From assembly GCA_043719385.1 (NCBI GenBank), contig JAYSTY010000193.1:1-46381 (forward strand): a stretch of 46,381 nucleotides of DNA. Reading direction: 5' to 3'. Shown one piece after another: positions 8,864 to 16,984 of the stretch (its first letter is position 1; each line of letters starts with the position of its first letter). The notes under the pieces were generated by a model. It saw only the letters and a program-made list of their open reading frames with translations, was not told where the DNA came from and made no database searches. The position numbers and the translations under genes were made by a program. The DNA is from JAFDVL01 sp043719385. GTDB lineage: Bacteria; Acidobacteriota; Blastocatellia; RBC074.

Positions 8864-10072
8864 ATGAAAATTTCCCGGACACAATGGAACACGCTGTTTG
8901 CTGCGCAGGCTGGGTGGATGCTGGATGCGATGGATGCCATGTTGTATTCGTTTGCGCTCACCACGCTGATGCGCGAATTTGGCCTGAGCATCACACAAGC
9001 CGGCAGCGTCGCCTCCGCTACTTTATTCACTGCTGCGATTGGCGGCATCGGATTTGGTATTCTGGCGGATCGCCTCGGACGCAAGACTTCCCTGTCGCTC
9101 ACCCTGCTCATTTATTCGCTTGCCAGCGCAGGCACGGCAACCGTCGGATTGATTCCAATTTCTCCGCTGGCGCAATTAATTTTCTGGCGCGGTTTACTGG
9201 GTTTTGGAATGGGTGGCGAATGGGCTTGCGGTGCGGCGCTGGTGGCTGAAACGTGGCCTGCTGAAGTGCGCGGGAGAGCGATTGCGGTGATGCAATCAGG
9301 TTGGGCCATTGGCTATATTTTAGCGGCTCTGCTGGCGGCGGCATTGCTCCCAAACTGGCGTTTGTTATTTCTCGTTGGACTCTTCCCTGCTCTGCTAACT
9401 TTGTGGGTGCGCAAACATGTGCCGGAAACGCTGGGTGAGGCGCAACGGCAAAATCCAGCTTCACCGCTGGAAGTGTTCAGCCCCAAATATCGTAAATTCA
9501 CTTTACGCGCCGGGGCTGTTGCGATTTGTGTCTTGATCGCTTATTGGGGCGTCTTCACCTGGCTGCCAGGCTTTCTGGCTTCGCCGCTGGAAAAGGGCGG
9601 CGCGGGAATGAGCATCGTGAAAAGCACGTGGTGGATTATCCCAGTGCAAATCGGCGCGTTTGCCGGGTACTTAAGTTTTGGCGTTATCGCCGACTGGCTG
9701 GGGCGCAAACCGGCGTTTATTTTGTATTTACTGATCACGGCTATTGTCACTCCGATTTACGGATTGAATGCCACGAATCAAACGATGCTGATGACGCTGG
9801 GACCAGTGCTGGGATTTTTCGGCTCAGGCTATTTTGGCATTTTCGGCGCGATGGTTTCCGAATTGTTTCCGCAACGAATTCGTGCCACAGCACTCGGAGT
9901 CATTTACAACATTGGTCGCGCCATGAGTGCAACCGCGCCCTGGCTGGTCGGAGCAATCGCTCAGCGCAGCGGTGTTGGCAGTGCGCTGGGGGTCACCTCA
10001 CTGTTCTTAATTGCAGGGGCTTTGCTGATGTTGACGTTGCCGGAAACGCGCGGAAAAGAACTCGAAGATTGA
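8864..10072 (+). CDS. MFS transporter, metabolite:H+ symporter type
   Basis: This 402-residue inner-membrane permease has 12 predicted hydrophobic segments. The MFS signature between helices 2 and 3 is seen as DRLGRKTS, and its pseudo-repeat in the second half as DWLGRKPAF. The N-terminus GWMLDAMDAMLYSFALT with Asp residues in helix 1 and the WRGLLGFGMGGEWACG helix 4 resemble the sialate/aromatic-acid (SHS/AAHS) branch, but the substrate cannot be assigned. The ATG at 8864 is preceded by no strong ribosome site. The neighbours suggest no pathway. Confidence 0.8.
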   Translation: MKISRTQWNTLFAAQAGWMLDAMDAMLYSFALTTLMREFGLSITQAGSVASATLFTAAIGGIGFGILADRLGRKTSLSLTLLIYSLASAGTATVGLIPISPLAQLIFWRGLLGFGMGGEWACGAALVAETWPAEVRGRAIAVMQSGWAIGYILAALLAAALLPNWRLLFLVGLFPALLTLWVRKHVPETLGEAQRQNPASPLEVFSPKYRKFTLRAGAVAICVLIAYWGVFTWLPGFLASPLEKGGAGMSIVKSTWWIIPVQIGAFAGYLSFGVIADWLGRKPAFILYLLITAIVTPIYGLNATNQTMLMTLGPVLGFFGSGYFGIFGAMVSELFPQRIRATALGVIYNIGRAMSATAPWLVGAIAQRSGVGSALGVTSLFLIAGALLMLTLPETRGKELED

Positions 10073-10196
10073 GCCGGCATCGCAATCACTTATCTTCAGC
10101 GTTATAATCCTCGCCGTCGCACAACCAGCCGCGAAGTCAGCACCCAACAGGTCAGAATTTTGCGGTTCATTATTCAACCACAGAAAAGGAAAATTT

Positions 10197-10664
10197 ATGT
10201 CAGCACCTGCATCGCATCTTGATCCATTTATCGCCAACTGGGCACGCGTCCACAAACAAAGCGCACGTCTCATGAAATCCGCTCCCGATGATAAATATGA
10301 TTGGAAGCCCTGTGACAGCGCAATGCCGCTCGGCGAATTGATGAACCATCTGTATATCGCGGAATGGCTCTTTGCCGAATCCGCTATGACTGGTGGTTTT
10401 GCCAAAGAAAATCTCCCTGCCGCTATCAATAATACCGAAGAGCTGGTCGCCGCATTTAATAAATCGCACGAAGAAGGTGTGGCCAGAGTTGCGGCTCTGA
10501 CTCCCGAACAAATGAGCGAGATGGTCGCGCCGTTCGGGCCGGAAAAAGCGATGCCACGCGCCGCTCTTTTGAGTGTCATGCTCGAACACGAAATTCATCA
10601 TCGTGGTCAGCTTTACACTTATTTGCGCATTCTGGGCTGTGAATGTCCGCCACTGTTTGGGTAA
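10197..10664 (+). CDS. DinB-family putative metal-dependent protein
   Basis: This is a 155-residue four-helix-bundle protein of the DinB/YfiT type. The expected metal-binding histidines are visible: His51 in GELMNHLYIAEW, and His131 and His135 in LEHEIHHRGQLYTYLR. Family members are bacillithiol or mycothiol S-transferases or are uncharacterised; no substrate can be named here. AAAGGAAAA precedes the ATG at a good distance. A 26-bp inverted repeat follows the gene, and the next gene encodes an alkylation-damage protein, which may be coincidental. Confidence 0.8.
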   Translation: MSAPASHLDPFIANWARVHKQSARLMKSAPDDKYDWKPCDSAMPLGELMNHLYIAEWLFAESAMTGGFAKENLPAAINNTEELVAAFNKSHEEGVARVAALTPEQMSEMVAPFGPEKAMPRAALLSVMLEHEIHHRGQLYTYLRILGCECPPLFG

Positions 10665-10677
10665 ACCAAACATAAAT

Positions 10678-10780
10678 GTCCGACAAGGCTGCCAGCTTGT
10701 CGGCAGATTGACGGCAGCCCAATTTTCATCGCAAGCTGCTTCTGCGCCAGGTGTCCGACAAGCTGGCAGCCTTGTCGGAC
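10678..10780. repeat. Pair of inverted 26-bp REP-like hairpins
   Basis: The unit at 10678-10703 and its perfect reverse complement at 10755-10780 are 26 bases each. Each unit is itself a near-palindrome (CCGACAAG ... CTTGTCGG). The arrangement, two head-to-head palindromes with about 50 bases between, is that of a bacterial interspersed mosaic element. The right unit ends 19 bases before the start of the alkyltransferase-like gene. Confidence 0.8.
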
Positions 10781-10798
10781 GTTACTCTTTCATCAACG

Positions 10799-11212
10799 AT
10801 GACAAAAAGCATCAGTGCTAACGCAAATCCGTTGCGCCCGAAAGACGATCCCAGCTTTCGTGAGCGAGCTTACGAATTAGTTCTGCGCATTCCGCCTGGA
10901 TGCGTGATGAGTTATGGTCTGGTCGCCAAGGTTTTAGGCGTCGGATATGATGCGCGTGCGATTGGCAACATTATGTATGCGACGCCTGATGATGGTCGCA
11001 GTATCCCGTGGCATCGCGTTATTAATTCACAGGGTGGATGCTCAACCGCCGGAGTGACAACACCGCCGGATTTGCAGCAACGGTTGCTGGAAACTGAAGG
11101 AATTATTTTCAACGACAAAGGGCGTTGCGCGCTTGAAAAATATCTCTGGACACCGCCTGAATACGCAGCAGAACAAAAAGACAAAGGTAATCAGGCAAGC
11201 CTTTTCGCTTAA
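10799..11212 (+). CDS. Alkyltransferase-like protein (ATL, MGMT fold)
   Basis: This 137-residue protein has the O6-methylguanine-DNA methyltransferase C-terminal fold, but the alkyl-acceptor Cys is replaced by Trp: IPWHRVINSQG instead of PCHRV. This defines alkyltransferase-like proteins, which bind O6-alkylguanine and flag it for nucleotide excision repair without removing the alkyl group. The DNA-binding part, IPPGCVMSYGLVAKVLG, and the RAIGNIMYATPDDGRSIP loop are well kept. Start: an in-frame GTG at 10751 lies inside the REP-like repeat, so the ATG at 10799 is preferred. There is no clear ribosome site, so the start is uncertain. nadC follows after only 5 bases, suggesting cotranscription. 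Confidence 0.85.
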   Translation: MTKSISANANPLRPKDDPSFRERAYELVLRIPPGCVMSYGLVAKVLGVGYDARAIGNIMYATPDDGRSIPWHRVINSQGGCSTAGVTTPPDLQQRLLETEGIIFNDKGRCALEKYLWTPPEYAAEQKDKGNQASLFA

Positions 11213-11217
11213 CTTTT

Positions 11218-12084
11218 ATGATTCTTCCACTTGATTCTGATTATATTTACGAAGCAGTTGAACGCGCCCTGCTCGAAGACCTCGGACGCGGCGACCTCAC
11301 TTCGCGGGCAACGATTCGGATGACGGCGCGTGGCACGGGCAGCTTTTTAGCCAAACAGGATTTGGTTCTCGCCGGGATCGAAATCGCTGATGCTGTGTTT
11401 ACCTGGTTCGAGGTAGAAATGCAAATTCAGTCTACCGCCAACGACGGTGAAGAAATTCCGGCGGGCAAAGTTTTTGCGCGTGCCAGTGGCGATGCACAAG
11501 TGTTGCTCGCGGCAGAACGCACCGCCCTAAACTTCCTGCAACATCTTTCCGGCATCGCCACCAAAACCAAAACCTTCGTTGACGCGATCAAAGGCACGGA
11601 CGCCTATATTGTAGACACTCGCAAAACTACGCCGGGTTTACGAATGCTCGAAAAATATGCGGTAACCTGTGGCGGTGGGCGCAATCATCGCCTGGGTTTG
11701 GACGACGGAATTCTCATCAAAGATAATCACATCGCGCTCGCTGGCAGCATTGAAGAAGCCGTGCGACGCGTCCGTGAAGTCGCCGGACATTTGCACAAAA
11801 TCGAAGTCGAGACAGCCAATGCGGCGCAGGTCGAACAGGCGCTCAAGGCCGGAGCCGACATTATTATGCTCGACAATATGACGCCCGATCAGGTGCAGGC
11901 CTGCGTGAGTCTGGTGAAATCCTCAGCGCCCGCAGAGCATCGCGCCCTGACTGAGGCATCGGGCGGCATCACCCTGGAAAATGTCCGCGCTTATGCCGAA
12001 GCCGGAGTTGATTTAATTTCAATTGGCGCGATTACACATTCTGCGCCAGCGGTTGATATTAGTTTCAAGATCAAAATTAATTAG
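11218..12084 (+). CDS. nadC: Nicotinate-nucleotide pyrophosphorylase (carboxylating)
   Basis: NadC converts quinolinate and PRPP to nicotinate mononucleotide, CO2 and PPi in de novo NAD synthesis in the cytoplasm. At 288 residues it has normal length. Family blocks are ALLEDLGRGDLTSRA at the N-terminus, ERTALNFLQHLSGIAT, the active-site DTRKTTPGLRMLEKYAV, GGGRNHRLGLDDGILIKDNH, and the C-terminal EASGGITLENV and GVDLISIGAITHS phosphate-binding segments. It starts 5 bases after the upstream ATL gene and is followed by a heptamer-repeat hairpin before birA. Confidence 0.95.
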   Translation: MILPLDSDYIYEAVERALLEDLGRGDLTSRATIRMTARGTGSFLAKQDLVLAGIEIADAVFTWFEVEMQIQSTANDGEEIPAGKVFARASGDAQVLLAAERTALNFLQHLSGIATKTKTFVDAIKGTDAYIVDTRKTTPGLRMLEKYAVTCGGGRNHRLGLDDGILIKDNHIALAGSIEEAVRRVREVAGHLHKIEVETANAAQVEQALKAGADIIMLDNMTPDQVQACVSLVKSSAPAEHRALTEASGGITLENVRAYAEAGVDLISIGAITHSAPAVDISFKIKIN

Positions 12085-12087
12085 TCA

Positions 12088-12179
12088 GGATTCAGGATTT
12101 GGGATTCAGGATTTAGCGTTTGTTTTCACATCTCTGGCTATAACCCTAAATCCTGAATCCTAAATCCTAAATCCTAAAT
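12088..12179. repeat. Inverted heptamer arrays running into the birA start codon
   Basis: The left array 12088-12115 is four heptamers of the form GGATTYR (GGATTCA, GGATTTG, GGATTCA, GGATTTA). The right array 12145-12179 is five heptamers CCTRAAT. Left 12102-12116 is perfectly complementary to right 12146-12160, and pairing extends further with few mismatches. The last heptamer supplies the A and T of the birA ATG at 12178. There is no other ribosome site, so folding could cover the start region. Confidence 0.85.
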
Positions 12180-12930
12180 GTTTCTTCTCCCGCCTTTCAC
12201 GATTCACCATTTCGCCTCGCTCGGTTCGACCAGCGATTATTTGAAAACGATGCTCGACGCGCCGGAATTTACCTGCGTCACAGCGGATGAACAAACCGCC
12301 GGACGCGGCAGGCGTGATCGTGCGTGGCATTCGGTGGCAGGCGAAGGGCTGTATTTATCGGTGCTGTTGCGGCCTGAAATTGCCGCCGAAAAAATTCCTT
12401 TGCTAAGTTTGATGACCGCCATCGCCGTCGCCGAAACTATCATTCAGCTTGCTGCTTTATCCGTTGACATCAAATGGCCGAATGACGTTTTGGTCAATGA
12501 TCATAAGGTCGGCGGAATTTTGATCGAAAGTACCAGCACCCACCACGAACCTCCGCGCGTTATTATTGGCATTGGCGTTAACCTCAATCACCAGACCTTT
12601 CCCGCAGAGCTTGCCGAAACTGCAACCTCGCTGAAAATTGCGACAGGAGAAAATTTTGCAGTGACAATTTTCCGGGATTGCCTACTTGATCGCATAGCGT
12701 TCTGGTATGAAGAATTGCGTGCCCAACGGGAACATAAAATTCTGAGCCGCTGGCAGGAACTTTCGACTTACGCCTTCGGTAAACAGGTAATTATGATTTT
12801 CGATCATGAAGAGATTTCCGGCGAAACAGCAGGGCTGAATAAAAGCGGAGCCTTAATGCTAAAAACTGCTGCGGGCAAAATAATTACAATCCTCGCCGGA
12901 GAAATAAAACATCTTCGCCAAGCCAGCTAA
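12178..12930 (+). CDS. birA: Biotin--[acetyl-CoA-carboxylase] ligase
   Basis: BirA activates biotin with ATP and attaches it to the carrier subunit of acetyl-CoA carboxylase. The 250-residue protein has the catalytic domain only, without the N-terminal DNA-binding domain of bifunctional BirA, so it is not expected to repress biotin genes. The signature GRGRRDRAWHSVAGEGLYLSV near residue 40 and KWPNDVLVNDHKVGGILIE near residue 100 are intact, and a C-terminal SH3-like part (ALMLKTAAGKIITILAGEIKHL) is present. The ATG emerges from a heptamer repeat. CoaX, a frequent partner of birA, lies one gene further on. Confidence 0.92.
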   Translation: MFLLPPFTIHHFASLGSTSDYLKTMLDAPEFTCVTADEQTAGRGRRDRAWHSVAGEGLYLSVLLRPEIAAEKIPLLSLMTAIAVAETIIQLAALSVDIKWPNDVLVNDHKVGGILIESTSTHHEPPRVIIGIGVNLNHQTFPAELAETATSLKIATGENFAVTIFRDCLLDRIAFWYEELRAQREHKILSRWQELSTYAFGKQVIMIFDHEEISGETAGLNKSGALMLKTAAGKIITILAGEIKHLRQAS

Positions 12931-13112
12931 TCCATTCTCAACTTTTCTGCGTCATGCTTTGCTTTTTTTCTCTACTCACTAAAGAAAGCGATACTGTTTT
13001 TCGCTTATGTAAGTGAGGGCTTATTCTTCCGCCTTAATTGACGCAGGGTGTAGAATATTGAGCCAGTGAGTTTCGCCCTAAAACTCCTACCTCTACTTCT
13101 AAGGGCAAATTT

Positions 13113-15167
13113 ATGAAACACTATTTTCCACGCGCAACATATTTCTTAATCGCCTTACTTCTGCTGCTGAGCTTCAGCCAAAATGCCCTCGCGCAAAAGC
13201 AGGAACGCGCTTTGACTGTGGTGCAAACCAACGGCGAAACTTTGGACGGTAAAGGCAGGCTTTGGGCCGTGGTCATCGGGGTTTCAAGTTATCGCAATTT
13301 GAATGCGGAGCAACAGCTTCAATACGCCCATAAGGATGCACAAGATGTTGCTGCCTTTTTGCGCAGCCCGAATGGTGGAGGGTTTCCCGCCAGCCAGATC
13401 ACCCTTTTGCTCAATCAGGACGCGACGATTTCTGCCATGCGAAGTGCGCTTGGCACAGCTTTGCCACGTTCTGTCGAGCCGGATGATGTCGTCGTGATTT
13501 TCTTTGCGGGACATGGCGTAGTCGAAGGCGAACGCGACGGTTATTTGCTGGCCTACGATTCTGATCCGCAAAATCTTTACGCGACCGCGCTCCCGCTTGC
13601 CGAACTTGATCGTATCGTCAACGAACGAATTAAGGCGCGTTCCGTGATTCTCATTGCTGATGCCTGCCATGCCGGAAAACTTGGCTGGACTTCGCGCGGT
13701 GCCGAATCACAAATGATGGTCAATCGCTATCTGGATGAAGTTGGCAAAAGCGGCAAAGGTGTTTTGCGCATTCTCGGTTCACGCGCCGATGAGCGCAGTT
13801 ATGAAAGTGACAAGTGGGGCGGTGGGCACGGCGTGTTCACTAATTTTTTGCTCAAAGGATTAAAAGGCGAAGCGGACAAAGATAAAGACGGAGTCGTACG
13901 GGCGGCGGAGATTCTGGAATATTTATCCGAAACTGTTCCGAAGGAAACCAAAGCCTTGCAACATCCACGCGCCGCCGGCAGTATTGACCCGCGTTTGCCT
14001 TTGGCCGTCCTGAGCAAAGCCGCGCTCCCATTAACTTCTAAACCTGAGCCAGAAAAACCAACCACTGCAACTGTGTCCATCGAAGTGCGCGGCTTACCGG
14101 GCAGCGACGTTTATTTGAATAATTCCTTTCGTGGCAAAATTCGTCCGAACGGCGCGTTGCTGATCGAACAACTGAAACCTGGGCAGCATGAATTTTCTAT
14201 TGATTCACCAGGCACAGCAACAGTTACGCAAACACTTTTACTGGCCGCCGAAAGAACTATCATTAATGTAAAACTTGCTCATCCGGCGACCGCCTCAACC
14301 GCGCCAACTTCGCCCCTTGTGGCACAAATCAAACAGTCACTGGCGCAAAAACAAATTGGTCAGGCCTGGCAGCAATATCAACAATTAATCCAGACCGCGC
14401 CGCAGGACCCCAATCGTAAAAGCCTGGAAATCACGTTGAGCAGCTTGCTGGAAAATATCGGACAACATTCCATCAGCAATTATGTGCAGGCCTCAATCAA
14501 CAGTGTCAGCAGGCATTTATTTCGGCAGGGTGCAGAAGCTTTTCGTTTATTGAAATCACTCAATTCAACCGATACCCAAATCGAAGCGAAATATTTATTT
14601 TGCGAAGGCCGTGCCCTGATCGAAGAAAATCGTGCCCCGGATGCAATCAATATTTTGCAGCAGGCATTGAAGCTTGATTCACATGCCGCTTATTCGTGGA
14701 ATGCACTTGGCTATGCGTACGAAAAACGCAATGACAACGACAAAGCTTTTAAGGCTTACCAAAAGGCCGCAGAGCTTGCTCCGGCATGGGCCGCTCCGAT
14801 TTTTCATGTCGGCTATCATTACTATCAGCAAAATAAATATGACCAGGCCGAACGCGCTTTTTCGCAAGCGGTGCAATGCGATCCAACCATTCTCGAATCA
14901 CGCCTGATGCTGGTTCGTGCTGCACGCCTTACGCGTCAATTCGACAAAGCTGAAGCCGAAGCGAAAACTTTGCTGCAAAAATTCCCAGCGCAGGCGAATC
15001 CTTATCAGGCGGAAACCTGGTTGGAACTCGCCCAAATTTACGAAACCAGCGGACGATATATGCTGGCCGCCGAAGCGTTCGAGACGATTTTACGCCTTGC
15101 ACCCAACCGCAATGACCGCGACCGAATTTCAGCTCACGTCAAAGATTTGCGGAAGATGATTAAATAA
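13113..15167 (+). CDS. Secreted caspase-like (C14) protein with PEGA-like and TPR regions
   Basis: This 684-residue protein has an N-terminal signal peptide (FLIALLLLLSFSQNALAQ), so it should act outside the cytoplasm. Residues about 48-300 form a caspase-fold domain: LWAVVIGVSSYRN opens it, the catalytic His134 is in FFAGHGVV and the catalytic Cys185 in LIADACHAGKLG. A beta-rich PEGA-like module (DVYLNNSFRGKIRPNGALLI, then GQHEFSIDSPG) covers about 320-395. TPR helices fill about 400-684 (AAYSWNALGYAYEKRNDNDKAFKAY-type units). Both catalytic residues are present, so proteolysis is plausible; the target is unknown. It sits between birA and coaX and breaks that common pairing. Confidence 0.85.
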   Translation: MKHYFPRATYFLIALLLLLSFSQNALAQKQERALTVVQTNGETLDGKGRLWAVVIGVSSYRNLNAEQQLQYAHKDAQDVAAFLRSPNGGGFPASQITLLLNQDATISAMRSALGTALPRSVEPDDVVVIFFAGHGVVEGERDGYLLAYDSDPQNLYATALPLAELDRIVNERIKARSVILIADACHAGKLGWTSRGAESQMMVNRYLDEVGKSGKGVLRILGSRADERSYESDKWGGGHGVFTNFLLKGLKGEADKDKDGVVRAAEILEYLSETVPKETKALQHPRAAGSIDPRLPLAVLSKAALPLTSKPEPEKPTTATVSIEVRGLPGSDVYLNNSFRGKIRPNGALLIEQLKPGQHEFSIDSPGTATVTQTLLLAAERTIINVKLAHPATASTAPTSPLVAQIKQSLAQKQIGQAWQQYQQLIQTAPQDPNRKSLEITLSSLLENIGQHSISNYVQASINSVSRHLFRQGAEAFRLLKSLNSTDTQIEAKYLFCEGRALIEENRAPDAINILQQALKLDSHAAYSWNALGYAYEKRNDNDKAFKAYQKAAELAPAWAAPIFHVGYHYYQQNKYDQAERAFSQAVQCDPTILESRLMLVRAARLTRQFDKAEAEAKTLLQKFPAQANPYQAETWLELAQIYETSGRYMLAAEAFETILRLAPNRNDRDRISAHVKDLRKMIK

Positions 15168-15259
15168 AACTTGTGCAATTTATTTGGGGTGTTTGCTGGC
15201 ATTTAACTTCAATTCGCACACGCTTGTCGCAAAATTCCAGACAATCCCAGCCAATACGT

Positions 15260-15289
15260 TTGTGACATCTTCCCTTTACCTGGTAAGAT
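15260..15289 (+). promoter_or_regulatory. Possible promoter of coaX
   Basis: TTGTGA (15260-15265) and TAAGAT (15284-15289) are separated by 18 bases and lie about 45 bases upstream of the coaX ATG. The match is moderate and was made by inspection only. Confidence 0.35.
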
Positions 15290-15333
15290 ACGGAATTACT
15301 AATTCACAACTTCACGGCTTTCCCAAAAAACTT

Positions 15334-16101
15334 ATGCTCCTGGTTATTGACGTAGGCAACACAAATACAGTCGCGGGTGTTTACGAAGGCGAAAAACTCA
15401 TCACCAATTGGCGGCTTTCAACCGAACGTAATCGCACGATTGATGAATACGGCATTCTCTTTCGTAATCTTTTTACGCTGGCTAAAATGGACGCTGAAAA
15501 AATTGGCGGCATCGCTATTTCTTCCGTCGTGCCACCGCTTAATTTTACGCTCACCAAAATGTCCGAAATTTATTTCGGACTCACACCATATTTCATAGAT
15601 CATCAGAGCAATACCGGAATGCCGATTCGTTATTCTCCTGAAACCGATGTCGGCGCAGATCGCATCGTCAACAGCGTCGCGGCAATTGCCCGTTACGGTA
15701 CGCCCTGCATCATCGTTGATTTCGGGACAGCCACGACATTCGATGCCGTGAGTAAAAACGGCGAATACCTCGGCGGAGTGATTACTCCTGGCTTGAGCAT
15801 TTCCGCCGAAGCACTTTTCCAACGCGCCGCACGCTTGTCACGCGTCGAAATCAAACGACCTGATGAAGTCATTGGACAAACCACAATCAGCAGCGTGCAA
15901 TCCGGTTTGTATTACGGCTACATTGGTTTAGTAGATGGAATTTTGCGCCGCATGATTGCCGAGTTGGGCGCAGACGTAAAAATAATTGCCACTGGCGGTT
16001 TGGCCAGACTCATCGGACGCGGCAGCGAATTGATTGCAGAAATTGACGATGATTTGACGCTGGAAGGGTTGCGCATCATTTACGAAAAAAATAAAAAATA
16101 A
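15334..16101 (+). CDS. coaX: Type III pantothenate kinase
   Basis: CoaX phosphorylates pantothenate, the first step of coenzyme A synthesis. The 255-residue protein has the ASKHA-fold motifs of the type III family: DVGNTNTVAGVYEG at the N-terminus, the GADRIVNSVAA block with the catalytic-region Asp, and DFGTATTFDAVS for phosphate binding. The start is set at 15334 because the family begins at (M)LLVIDVGNTNT; an upstream in-frame start at 15184 would add 50 residues without family support. Type III enzymes are monovalent-cation dependent and are not feedback-inhibited by CoA. Confidence 0.95.
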   Translation: MLLVIDVGNTNTVAGVYEGEKLITNWRLSTERNRTIDEYGILFRNLFTLAKMDAEKIGGIAISSVVPPLNFTLTKMSEIYFGLTPYFIDHQSNTGMPIRYSPETDVGADRIVNSVAAIARYGTPCIIVDFGTATTFDAVSKNGEYLGGVITPGLSISAEALFQRAARLSRVEIKRPDEVIGQTTISSVQSGLYYGYIGLVDGILRRMIAELGADVKIIATGGLARLIGRGSELIAEIDDDLTLEGLRIIYEKNKK

Positions 16102-16171
16102 GTAACTGGTTAGGCCCTGAGTCTTTGGCTTTTGGGCTTGGAGCCGCAGCCCTATTCACTTACAAATTTGC

Positions 16172-16900
16172 ATGAATTATTTCAACTACTTCACCGAAAT
16201 CGAAGATGAATTCGTCAAACGGCGCGGCAAACATTTATTAGTCTCGCCGCTTGACTGGTCACTCATCGAAACCTGGCAACAACGCGGGATTCCGTTGCGG
16301 ATTGCCCTGCGTGGCATCAATCAATCATTTGATAATTACGATTTGCAGTCGCGCAAATTCGGGCGCACGGTGAACAATCTGTTTTATTGTCAGCAGGCAG
16401 TCGAACAGGCTTATCAGCAATATCTGGAAGCACACATCGGCAACGGTTCAGAAAATGGTGATGATGAATCAGCAGCGCAAACCACCGAAGCAACTGCACC
16501 GTTTTCACCCACTACAATCAAATCCGCTTTGCACGAATGGCAGGAATCTTTGACGCGCCTGAGCATTAAATTTGCCGATGACATAGCGCTGGCCGAAGCC
16601 TTTGATCGTGCTGCTCGCAGGCTGGCAGAAATCAGTGCTGACCTGAACAATTCATCCGATGATTTATTGGGGCAACTTGATGGAGATTTGAATTTGTTGG
16701 AGGGGTTTTTGCTGGGCGCTTTGCAACATCACGCCAGTGCGGAAACCCTGGCAAACCTCCGGGCCGAAGGCGAAAAAGAACTCAAAAATTATCGCAAAGG
16801 AATGGACAAAGAAATTTATGAGCAAACGCTCAGCAACTGGATTGCCCGCAAATTGCGCGACGAATATCGCGTGCCGCGCCTGAGTTTGTTTTATTTGTAA
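16172..16900 (+). CDS. Conserved-looking protein of unknown function
   Basis: I do not recognise this 242-residue soluble protein. It has no signal peptide or membrane segment. It opens with NYFNYFTEIEDEFVKRRGKH and then LLVSPLDWSLIETWQQRGIP. A negatively charged low-complexity linker (GNGSENGDDESAAQTTEAT) near residues 90-108 separates two mainly helical parts. Codon use is like that of the neighbours, so it is probably a real gene. It lies between coaX and the rRNA methyltransferase gene in the same direction, which does not define a role. Confidence 0.7.
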   Translation: MNYFNYFTEIEDEFVKRRGKHLLVSPLDWSLIETWQQRGIPLRIALRGINQSFDNYDLQSRKFGRTVNNLFYCQQAVEQAYQQYLEAHIGNGSENGDDESAAQTTEATAPFSPTTIKSALHEWQESLTRLSIKFADDIALAEAFDRAARRLAEISADLNNSSDDLLGQLDGDLNLLEGFLLGALQHHASAETLANLRAEGEKELKNYRKGMDKEIYEQTLSNWIARKLRDEYRVPRLSLFYL

Positions 16901-16950
16901 CAGTACCGCGAGTCACCCCATCGCTACCGCTCAGTATACAGTACCGCGAG
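16901..16950. repeat. Short direct repeat CAGTACCGCGAG
   Basis: The 12-base sequence occurs at 16901-16912 and 16939-16950. The bases between include CGCTACCGCT, which recurs in the palindrome at 39602-39665. A GC-rich tail with GAGCCGG twice follows. This looks like part of a dispersed repeat family between the unknown gene and the methyltransferase gene. Confidence 0.5.
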
Positions 16951-16984
16951 CCGGAGCGAGCCGGATCTCGCTGGCAAACTAACT

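Noticed and set aside
12088..12179. CRISPR array
   Set aside because: The units are 7 bases with no spacers and form an inverted pair.
12950..13050. Terminator or promoter before the caspase-like gene
   Set aside because: AAGCGA/TCGCTT gives only a 6-bp stem and TTGACG/TAGAAT are spaced too closely, so neither could be supported.
15184..15333. 50-residue N-terminal extension of CoaX
   Set aside because: The family starts at the ATG at 15334; the extension has no conserved motif and includes a likely promoter.
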